Shown piece by piece: positions 35,218 through 41,884 of a DNA stretch of 53,780 nucleotides (positions are counted from its first letter, which is position 1; the number at the start of each line of letters is the position of its first letter). The notes under the pieces are model-generated. The model had not been told where the DNA came from, ran no database searches, and saw only the letters and a program-made list of their open reading frames with translations. Source of the stretch: JBDIVL01 sp039794405 (GTDB lineage Bacteria; Planctomycetota; Brocadiia; Brocadiales; Brocadiaceae); NCBI GenBank assembly GCA_039794405.1, contig JBDIVL010000030.1:1-53780 (forward strand). The letters are read 5' to 3'. A program made the position numbers and the translations under genes.

Positions 35218-36432
35218 TTATTTAACTCCCACAAGAACCGGGGTACTTTTGTTTGAAATAGATCCATCACCCAGTTGGCCACTTCTATTTAGTCCCCATG
35301 CCCAGACCGTACCATCTGACCCCAGGGCAAGGCTGTGATGTTCTCCGGCAGCGATAGCAGCAATATTATTGAGTTTGCTCACCTGGATGGGAGTAAATTT
35401 GCTTATGGTGGTACCGTCTCCCAATTGGCCATTTTCATTATTTCCCCACGTCCACACCTTACCGTCCGATTTAAGGACAATACTGTGGTCTCCTCCACCA
35501 TCAACTGATATGATATCTTTCAGATTACTTACCGGAAATGGGGTATTTCTGTTTTCGGTTGATCCGTCTCCCAATTGGCCATGCTGATTATATCCCCATG
35601 TCCAGATTGTGCCGTCGTTCTTCAGGACAATGGTGTGATCTTCCCCGCAATCCATAACGCTGGCATCTTTGAATCCGCTTACCGGAATAGGAATTGTTCT
35701 GTTTGTAAGGGAACCGTCTCCCAATTGACCGTATTGGTTAAATCCCCAGGCCCAAACTGTACCATCAGCTTTTTGGGCAAGGTTGTGGTATCCCCCTCCG
35801 GCAATGGAGATGATATTGTTGAGGTTTCTTATCTGTACAGGGGTCTTACGGTCAGCAAGAGTCCCATCACCTAACTGGCCGTATCCGTTGCGTCCCCAGG
35901 CCCAGACCGTACCGTCTGATTTCAGGGCAATATTGTGCAATCCTTTGCTGGCAATTGCAGCGATGTCCGTAAGGCTGCCTACCTGAAGGGGTTCATTTCT
36001 GCTCTTTGTTGTACCATCTCCCAGTTGCCCGGCCCAATTGCCTCCCCAGGTCCATACCGTACCATCAGATTTTAAGGCAATGCTGTGCCACGCCCCTCCG
36101 GTAATTGCAATTACATTACTCAGGCCTTTTACCTGTACCGGTGTCTTTTTGTCCGTATATGTTCCATCTCCTAACTGACCATACATGTTTTGTCCCCAGG
36201 CCCAAACCGTACCGTCAGATTCCAGCGCAAGGCTATGAAAACCACCACCTGAGACCTGTATGACCGTTGACGCGAAAGTTGTTATACTCATAAGGAGAGA
36301 TAAAGGAAACAAAATTGCAACCCAGGATAAAACAACAAGTTTCATGCGGATGTGGCTAAGACGTCTGGTTTTTGTGAGCCATATCAAGATATTTTTCCAT
36401 TGCTTTGAATTCGTTATTTTCTCAATTTTCAT
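35218..36432 (-). CDS. Exported RCC1-repeat beta-propeller protein
   Basis: This 404-residue protein has seven near-identical blades of about 51 residues, each with a form of SLALKSDGTVWAWGxNxxGQLGDGT, matching the RCC1/BLIP-II propeller repeat. Seven copies are the number needed to close one ring. The N-terminus is unusual: about 30 polar and basic residues precede a hydrophobic stretch (VVLSWVAILFPLSLLMSITTFAS), so the protein has either a long signal peptide or a membrane anchor, with the propeller outside. M1 has AGG four bases upstream; a Met at residue 30 has none. Bacterial RCC1 proteins of this sort are secreted and often bind partners at the surface. The partner is unknown. Confidence 0.85.
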   Translation of the reverse strand: MKIEKITNSKQWKNILIWLTKTRRLSHIRMKLVVLSWVAILFPLSLLMSITTFASTVIQVSGGGFHSLALESDGTVWAWGQNMYGQLGDGTYTDKKTPVQVKGLSNVIAITGGAWHSIALKSDGTVWTWGGNWAGQLGDGTTKSRNEPLQVGSLTDIAAIASKGLHNIALKSDGTVWAWGRNGYGQLGDGTLADRKTPVQIRNLNNIISIAGGGYHNLAQKADGTVWAWGFNQYGQLGDGSLTNRTIPIPVSGFKDASVMDCGEDHTIVLKNDGTIWTWGYNQHGQLGDGSTENRNTPFPVSNLKDIISVDGGGDHSIVLKSDGKVWTWGNNENGQLGDGTTISKFTPIQVSKLNNIAAIAAGEHHSLALGSDGTVWAWGLNRSGQLGDGSISNKSTPVLVGVK

Positions 36433-36573
36433 GCGTCCTCACAAATATTCTAAGGTTATCTGTTATGGCATATATTTAGCAAAAATATGGCTGGATGGTT
36501 ATATGGCTAAATGGTTGTTATTGCATCCAAAGGGTGAAACTGAACAATACTTTGGCTCTGTATATGTTTGTGT

Positions 36574-36705
36574 TAAGGAATTTCAAACATGTAGGGCAAC
36601 CCTTTAGGGTTGCTATCCCGTGCATGTAATTCAGGCCGGAGGAAGCAAGGCTAAAGCCTCGCCCTACATCTTCATAAGAGAAAAAAGTTGCCGAAGGTTT
36701 AATTT
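36574..36705. repeat. Modular repeat: left box, GTAGGGCAACCC cargo, right box
   Basis: The left box AAGGAATTTCAAACATG (36575-36591) is followed by cargo at 36590-36665 (GTAGGGCAACCCTTTAGGGT hairpin, then GGCTAAAGCCTCGCCCTAC) and a right box AAAAGTTGCCGAAGGTTTAA (36685-36704). Confidence 0.65.
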
Positions 36706-36852
36706 CATGTATAGGAAATTCAAATTGTTAGTTTTCCTCCCCCTTGATGGGGGAGGTCAGGTGGGGGTGGAAAAGCAAGCTAATTACCCTCCCTTAATCC
36801 CTCCCATCAAGGGAGGGAAAATTTACGTTTAAGTTGCCGAAGGCCTAATTAA
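36706..36852. repeat. Modular repeat: left box, CTCCCCCTTGATGG cargo, right box
   Basis: The left box TGTATAGGAAATTCAAATTG (36709-36728), an inverted repeat CCTCCCCCTTGATGG / CCATCAAGGGAGGG-like cargo (36736-36820) and the right box AAGTTGCCGAAGGCCTAATT (36832-36851) follow in order. It is directly continuous with the next module. Confidence 0.7.
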
Positions 36853-36996
36853 ATGTATAGGAATTTCAAAGTTATATGTTTTCTGTGTCATTTCGACCGA
36901 AGGGAGAAATCTTAGCAGTCAAGATTTCTCCCTTCGGTCGAAATGACAAAAAAGTCGTTGGGTTTTGTCTTTTAAAACCCAACCTAATTTAATCAT
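36853..36996. repeat. Modular repeat with 27-bp perfect palindrome cargo
   Basis: The left box TGTATAGGAATTTCAAAGTT (36853-36872) precedes a perfect 27-bp stem (36887-36913 with 36921-36947, 7-base loop). The right box is split: AAAGTCG (about 36951), a hairpin TTGGGTTTT/AAAACCCAA, then CCTAATTTAA (to about 36993). No gene is seen in 36433-37074. Confidence 0.75.
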
Positions 36997-37074
36997 CCAA
37001 CCATTTAGCCATAAAACTGCTTGCTACGCTTGTATTTTTCTGTCGGTTTGAGTGCTGTCTTGCTAAGGATAGTT

Positions 37075-38667
37075 TCACTTCCCCCATTCCTTCCGCTTCC
37101 ATCCCAGCAGCATATCGGTATATTCCCCATGTCTCCAAAAGGGATAAGCGGTGTGCTGAATGCCGAGTTTTTCTTCTATCTCTGCAAAACGTTTCAACTT
37201 GCTCGCTTCGTCTTTGATCTGGACAAGCCAGCGGTCTTGCGCCCACTCCCAATACCCGTAAATCGGGCTGTAATAAGCATTGTGTGCCTTGGCTTTGAAT
37301 ATGGCGCCAACGATATCGACGAGCATCTCATAGGTTAGTCTCTCTACATTGGAGACATTATATTTCCGCATTTCTCCCTTCCCCGGCAGGAGGCTAAAGA
37401 CGTTATGGCCCCGGGAATCGGGTGCAAGGTCATTCGGCATAGGATCAATCAAATTATCTTTATATAGAGTTATTAAAATACCCATTGCTTCACGGTACTT
37501 TGCAAAACTTAACTTTACCGCTTCGTCCATAGCGTTCAAATGGTCTTTGACAAACCTTGGAGAATGGCAGCCTTTGCACGTGTTGATCCAGGCATCCCGT
37601 GTTGTCTTGTAACGGTAGGCTCCCCGGTCCACCAAGGATGTACCCATATAGGTATAAACGGTGGAATTTTTGATAACATTATGTTCTCCACCGGGCATAT
37701 GACAATAAGCACAAGTTGGAACTACATAATTTTTGGCATTGAGGGGTTTTGTCCAGTCCCAGTTTTGACCTTCCCCCTGATACATCATACCATGATACGA
37801 TTGCATGTACATTTCATATTCATATTGTTCCGGGCCAGAATGGCACACACCGCAGCTTGTGGGTTTTCTCGCCTCAGCCGATGAAAACCGGTGTCGTGTA
37901 TGGCAGCCGTCACACCGGTTTTCTGCAATGGCATGGCAGGCCAGACAGGCGGTTGTTTCTTCGGCAGGTTTCTCCATCTGGCATCCCTGGTCCACTAGTT
38001 CCAGGTGATATGCATGCGCATGGGAGCCCCGATTACCATCACGATGCCCCTTGAGTTGTTTCTCATGACACTCACCGCAGAGAGAATAAGAGGGCATCAT
38101 AAGTTTTTCATGATTTGTACCGTGACACCGATCGCAACCTACTACATCCTTTCCTTCCGGCGGTGTCCCATGTTTACTCTGCCTCCATTGCATTACAATA
38201 CCAGGATTTTCCAGCGTATGGCAGGTTACGCATTGTTCATTGATAAACTGACCTGTTACCGTGCTGCCCGGATGAAAATTTTCAGAATTAAAATAATATG
38301 CAGGATCATACCATCGTATCACAGGTAAAAACTTATAGAGTTGCCCAAACTTTCCCTTCCCGGTGAAAAGTTCTTTAGGGCCGGTGTAATAGCTTGCCAA
38401 CCCGCCAGCATGGTATACATCTCCTGAATCATCCGGTCCGACCTTTTCTCCCAGGAGTTCTGCCATCTCGTGGCGGAATCTCATATTCCCTAGTACCTTG
38501 TGTGGCGTGGCAAATGTTTTGGTTATAGGTACTTCAGTAGCTTGAGGGTATGCACTCTTTTGTTCTTGTGCAAAGGAAGACACGGAGACGAGAGGAAGGG
38601 AGTAAATGCAGGCAAATAAAATAACGATAAGGAAGAGTTGTCTTATAACAGGATAAAGCCCATTCAT
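37075..38667 (-). CDS. Octaheme cytochrome c, hydroxylamine oxidoreductase (HAO) family
   Basis: This 530-residue protein has a signal peptide ending near SSFA (residue 33) and eight CxxCH heme sites at residues 146, 178, 197, 241, 252, 272, 319 and 364, the count and spread of the HAO family. In that family heme 4 (here CLACH, 241-245) is the catalytic P460 heme, which in oxidising enzymes is cross-linked to a Tyr about 100 residues after heme 8. At 461-472 the sequence AHNAYYSPIYGYW offers several Tyr at that distance. I see no C-terminal membrane helix, so it is probably soluble inside the anammoxosome or periplasm. Anammox genomes carry around ten such paralogs that act on hydroxylamine, hydrazine or nitrite; which one this is cannot be told without alignment. 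No redox partner is adjacent. Confidence 0.9.
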   Translation of the reverse strand: MNGLYPVIRQLFLIVILFACIYSLPLVSVSSFAQEQKSAYPQATEVPITKTFATPHKVLGNMRFRHEMAELLGEKVGPDDSGDVYHAGGLASYYTGPKELFTGKGKFGQLYKFLPVIRWYDPAYYFNSENFHPGSTVTGQFINEQCVTCHTLENPGIVMQWRQSKHGTPPEGKDVVGCDRCHGTNHEKLMMPSYSLCGECHEKQLKGHRDGNRGSHAHAYHLELVDQGCQMEKPAEETTACLACHAIAENRCDGCHTRHRFSSAEARKPTSCGVCHSGPEQYEYEMYMQSYHGMMYQGEGQNWDWTKPLNAKNYVVPTCAYCHMPGGEHNVIKNSTVYTYMGTSLVDRGAYRYKTTRDAWINTCKGCHSPRFVKDHLNAMDEAVKLSFAKYREAMGILITLYKDNLIDPMPNDLAPDSRGHNVFSLLPGKGEMRKYNVSNVERLTYEMLVDIVGAIFKAKAHNAYYSPIYGYWEWAQDRWLVQIKDEASKLKRFAEIEEKLGIQHTAYPFWRHGEYTDMLLGWKRKEWGK

Positions 38668-38693
38668 AATTTTTCTCTTTTTCTTAAGGAATA

Positions 38694-38826
38694 ATTTAAA
38701 TTAAGCCTTCGGCGACTTTTCCCCTCCCTCGATGGGAGGGGCTAGGGGAGGGTGATTGTCTTTTCCTCCACCCCCACCTGACCTCCCCCATCAAGGGGGA
38801 GGAACTATTTGTTTGAATTTCTTAAG
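38694..38826. repeat. Modular repeat in reverse orientation (CTCCCCCTTGATGG cargo)
   Basis: A reversed right box (ATTAAGCCTTCGGCGACTTT, 38699-38718), the CCCTCCCTCGATGGG...CCCCCATCAAGGGGGAGG cargo (38722-38803) and a reversed left box (TTTGAATTTCTTAAG, 38812-38826). Confidence 0.68.
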
Positions 38827-38828
38827 TA

Positions 38829-38957
38829 CTAAACTAGGCCTTCGGCAACTTTATGTACTACGATAACATGGTAATTATGTAGGATGGGTGAAGCGTCAGC
38901 GCACCCATCAGATTCTAAAACATTATTGATGGGTCTGCTTCGCTTGACCCATCCTAC
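38829..38957. repeat. Reversed right box with GTAGGATGGGTGAAGCG cargo
   Basis: The reversed right box ACTAGGCCTTCGGCAACTTT (38833-38852) precedes an inverted repeat whose arms are GTAGGATGGGTGAAGCG (38879-38895) and CGCTTGACCCATCCTAC (38941-38957). The reversed left box is not seen. Confidence 0.62.
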
Positions 38958-38964
38958 TTTAATG

Positions 38965-39047
38965 CTTAGGGATTTCAAACCGTTTATGTAGTGGCAAGGC
39001 GCGCCTTGCCACTACACTGTTAAAAGTTGCCTCAAGGGCTAATTTAT
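38965..39047. repeat. Modular repeat with 30-base perfect palindrome cargo
   Basis: The left box CTTAGGGATTTCAAACCG (38965-38982), a 30-base perfect palindrome (38987-39016, GTGGCAAGGCGCGCCTTGCC core) and the right box AAAGTTGCCTCAAGGGCTAA (39024-39043). Confidence 0.68.
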
Positions 39048-39169
39048 GGTTGGTTCAATCTTGTAGATTGAACCATGTGTTTCGCATCGGTCTGTACATT
39101 TTTGATTGGTACCAGGCATAGGAAACATGCCAAAACGCTTCGGTTCAATCGTGAACGATTGAGCCAACC
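39048..39169. repeat. Paired-hairpin unit
   Basis: Full unit with ends GGTTGGTTCAATC and GATTGAGCCAACC and the TTTTTGATTGGTACCAGGCA core. It is nearly the same as 20803-20925 and lies in the same orientation. Confidence 0.75.
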
Positions 39170-39215
39170 ACGAAGATTTAACTCATATGTGAAGAGAAAA
39201 TTCAGATAAAGATTT

Positions 39216-39605
39216 TTAATGCTCAGACTGGCATATACTCTGGTACTTGTCTGGAGTTAAAAGATTATTGAATTCATTCGGATCGGAAACCTCAATTTGC
39301 AAAAACCATCCTTCACCATAGGGATCCTCATTTACCAACTGAGGATTCTCCTGTACTTTTGGATTAATTTTGCTAACCTTGCCTGACACCGGAGAATAGA
39401 TATCATAAGCAGCCTTTACCGATTCTACCACAGCGCATGGCACGCCTGCCTTTACTTCTTTTCCGATCGATGGCAACTCGACAAAGACGACATCTTTCAG
39501 TTGTTGTTGTGCATAGTCGGTAATGCCCATGATTACCTCTTTATTATTTATCTTCTTCACCCATTCGTGTGTCTTTGTATACAGTAGTTCATTCGGTATA
39601 TTCAT
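39216..39605 (-). CDS. gcvH: Glycine cleavage system H protein
   Basis: This 129-residue lipoyl carrier of the glycine cleavage complex shuttles the aminomethyl group between the P, T and L proteins. The lipoylation site is ESVKAAYDIYSPVSG (Lys about residue 62), preceded by MGITDYAQQQLKDVVFVELP and followed by NPQLVNEDPYGEGWFLQIE, all standard. Length matches the family. Its start overlaps the gcvT stop by four bases, so the two are coupled. The decarboxylase genes gcvPA/gcvPB are not in the window. In acetyl-CoA-pathway autotrophs the complex may also run toward glycine synthesis; direction cannot be told here. Confidence 0.96.
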   Translation of the reverse strand: MNIPNELLYTKTHEWVKKINNKEVIMGITDYAQQQLKDVVFVELPSIGKEVKAGVPCAVVESVKAAYDIYSPVSGKVSKINPKVQENPQLVNEDPYGEGWFLQIEVSDPNEFNNLLTPDKYQSICQSEH

Positions 39606-40699
39606 TGTTTTGGCTCCCTTTTGTAAAATGGGGTCTTTACAACACGAGCATGGTAATTACTATTTCGAATCTGGATCTGAAATTCATCTCCTATCTTCGT
39701 ATATTGGGGTTTTATAAGGCATAAACCAATGTTTTTATTTGTCGTGGGACTGAACGACCCGCTGGTAACCTTGCCAATTACCTCGTTTTCTTTCCATACG
39801 GAATAGCCATGACGGGGTATGCCCCGGTCTATCATCTCAAACCCGGCCATTTTCCTTTCGATCCCATTTTCCTTTTGGTTTAACAAGGATTTTTTACCTA
39901 TAAAATCAGCCTTTCCAAATTTTACCGTCCAATCGATAATTGTTTCAAGGGGGGTTACTGTCTCATCCATATCATTGCCATACAACAATAAGCATGCTTC
40001 CAACCTCAAAGTATCTCTTGCTCCAAGGCCAACGGGTTTCAAACCATCCCGCTCATTGTCTTCCAGAAGAAGGTTCCATAGTTCCACGGCATGTTTTGCT
40101 TCTACAAATATCTCAAAGCCATCTTCGCCGGTATATCCTGTTCTTGAGATAGTTATCCGTGTATTGTTCCACGAAAAATCCCGGAAGAAAAACCTTTTCA
40201 CCGTACTGAGCTTACCACGTAATGCGGTCTCGAGTATATGGCCGGATAAAGGGCCCTGTAATGCAAGGAGGGATACCGTTTCCGTCAAATCCCTTATCTC
40301 TAATGGTTGATAAGGCGCCGCATGCTTTTGCAGCCATACGAGATCTTTTTCCGTGTTGCCACAGTTTACTACCAGGACGAAATGTTTCTCATGCCGCTTG
40401 TAGACAAGCAGATCGTCAATAATCCCGCCATGCTCATTACAAACAGGAGAATAGAGTACCTGATTATCCATAAGCTGACGTGCATCATTGGTAATCATAT
40501 ATTGAATAAATGGAAATGCCTTCTCACCGAGAATTTCGAACCTTCCCATATGGGATACGTCGAAAAGGCCTGCGTTTTTTCTGACCCAGTGATGTTCGTT
40601 GATGATACTGTCGTATTGGAGGGGCATGAAATAATCATGAAAAGATACCATTTTAGCGCTGGATTTAAGATGGACATCGTAAAGCGGTGTCTTTTTCAT
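39602..40699 (-). CDS. gcvT: Glycine cleavage system aminomethyltransferase (T protein)
   Basis: This 365-residue enzyme moves the methylene of aminomethyl-lipoyl-H protein onto tetrahydrofolate, releasing ammonia. The N-terminus KKTPLYDVHLKSSAKMVSFHDYFMPLQY, then AGLFDVSHMGRFEI, the central SRTGYTGEDGFEIFVE, and LGARDTLRLEACLLLYGNDMDE with the catalytic Asp region are all typical; the C-terminus has GKVTSGSFSPTTNKNIGLCLI. Length matches the family. It begins 24 bases after the small cysteine-cluster gene and overlaps gcvH, so the three probably form one transcript. Confidence 0.96.
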   Translation of the reverse strand: MKKTPLYDVHLKSSAKMVSFHDYFMPLQYDSIINEHHWVRKNAGLFDVSHMGRFEILGEKAFPFIQYMITNDARQLMDNQVLYSPVCNEHGGIIDDLLVYKRHEKHFVLVVNCGNTEKDLVWLQKHAAPYQPLEIRDLTETVSLLALQGPLSGHILETALRGKLSTVKRFFFRDFSWNNTRITISRTGYTGEDGFEIFVEAKHAVELWNLLLEDNERDGLKPVGLGARDTLRLEACLLLYGNDMDETVTPLETIIDWTVKFGKADFIGKKSLLNQKENGIERKMAGFEMIDRGIPRHGYSVWKENEVIGKVTSGSFSPTTNKNIGLCLIKPQYTKIGDEFQIQIRNSNYHARVVKTPFYKREPKQ

Positions 40700-40723
40700 G
40701 ACCGGGCGGATACTATTATTTAT

Positions 40724-41089
40724 TTACTCATCGTGGCTGTAACCACATGTTGACCGAAGATGATAAAAATAATCATTTTTATTATAAGGATAGAGTGAAC
40801 ACATAAGTGGTTTTCGATCGTATACCTTACACAGGGAGAGCCCGTTTGCATCGTAATCAAGGTGCTGACATTTAAAAGATGCATGGCAGCATCGGCCGCA
40901 TCGCAGGCAATTTCCCTTTCGTGTTTTTAAAGTAGCATATACTTCCTGTTTGTTGAAGGTATAGTAGATTCTTCTCCACGATTGAAGCAAGATTGCAGAA
41001 CAGAATATATCAATTTTTTGTGTTATTTGATGAATCTTTTGTAATATTCTAATCTTTTTTACTTCAAGCTTGCTGATTAACTCTGTCAT
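40724..41089 (-). CDS. Small cysteine-cluster protein (YkgJ/UPF0153-like)
   Basis: This 121-residue protein has a basic helical N-terminus and then CLRCGRCCHASFKCQHLD, followed by CKVYDRKPLMCSLYPYN and a final Cys in RSTCGY. The CxxCxxCC plus later Cys pattern is that of the YkgJ family, which is thought to bind zinc or an iron-sulfur cluster. It is the first gene of the probable gcvT-gcvH operon. The family has no settled role; a function tied to the lipoyl/glycine system is suggested only by position. Confidence 0.75.
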   Translation of the reverse strand: MTELISKLEVKKIRILQKIHQITQKIDIFCSAILLQSWRRIYYTFNKQEVYATLKTRKGNCLRCGRCCHASFKCQHLDYDANGLSLCKVYDRKPLMCSLYPYNKNDYFYHLRSTCGYSHDE

Positions 41090-41348
41090 GAATTCTTTAC
41101 CCTTATAAAAATTTTAAAAAATAAAACCCTCTTTTTCATATCAAATTTATGTACTTCAGTCAAGACAAATGATTATAAATCAGAAAATTATTATAAGCCG
41201 CTTATTCCCGGTAATGATTGTAAAATGTCAAAGTAAGTGCTTTCCATGAATCTTTCCTTACTTTGCAATTGATTTGGAAAATACTTTATGGAATAATCTG
41301 ATAGGAATTTTCGTAACTGCTCGGGTTCTGGGCTCACGGTCAAGAAGT

Positions 41349-41496
41349 TAACGTATACAAATTTCAATCGTAGGGCTGAAAATCTTCAATTCCCACTCTA
41401 CAGGGATGTTTAGAAAATTCGCTATTTTTTGTAGGGGCTGGTTTCAAACCTGCCCCTACATTGGTATTATAAAAAAGCCGTGAAAGGCCTGACTTA
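41349..41496. repeat. Modular repeat reaching the start codon of the next gene
   Basis: A left-box-like ATACAAATTTCAATCGTAGG (41352-41371), short cargo GTAGGGGCTGGTTTC...CCTGCCCCTAC (41431-41460) and a right box AAAAGCCGTGAAAGGCCTGA (about 41473-41492). It ends with ATG, which is the start codon of the next gene. Otherwise 41090-41495 is AT-rich without a gene. Confidence 0.58.
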
Positions 41497-41858
41497 TGAA
41501 CAATAACATTCAGAATTTATTAAAATTGAATATATCAAAATTCCTTAAGATAGGAACCCTGTTATTCTGCCTTATGTGTCTCTTTTTTGCTATTCACATG
41601 GCGTCTAAATATGAATATCAGAAAACAGAAACCGGAATTCAGCGTAATAAAGTGAAGGAACTCGAAGAAAAAGTACTTGAACTATCAAATACAAAACGAG
41701 AACTCTCGCAAATACGTCATACGCTGGCGCAAGAAAAGGAACAGTTATTGAAAGAACTTAATGCCTTACAGAATAAGTATTCCGAAATGGAAGGTTGGAA
41801 AATTACCATGGAAAAGGAAAAAGAGTCGTTGAATAACGGACCTGATAACAAACAATGA
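41496..41858 (+). CDS. Small membrane-anchored coiled-coil protein
   Basis: This 120-residue protein has one hydrophobic segment (IGTLLFCLMCLFFAIHMA, about residues 18-35) followed by a continuous coiled coil of about 70 residues (VKELEEKVLELSNTKRELSQ... LLKELNALQNKYSEMEG). It is acidic and basic in turn and has no Cys outside the membrane part. It is reminiscent of FtsB/FtsL-type or tether proteins in layout only; there is no recognisable family motif. The AAAGG just upstream is part of the right-box motif, so the repeat may supply the ribosome site. The next gene is convergent (recJ). Confidence 0.55.
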   Translation: MNNNIQNLLKLNISKFLKIGTLLFCLMCLFFAIHMASKYEYQKTETGIQRNKVKELEEKVLELSNTKRELSQIRHTLAQEKEQLLKELNALQNKYSEMEGWKITMEKEKESLNNGPDNKQ

Positions 41859-41884
41859 AGTGATGGTTTTGAAGAAAGATTTTT

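Noticed and set aside
40700..41300. Glycine riboswitch before the gcvT operon
   Set aside because: The upstream region is AT-rich without the conserved GGAGAG-type glycine aptamer pattern or a terminator.
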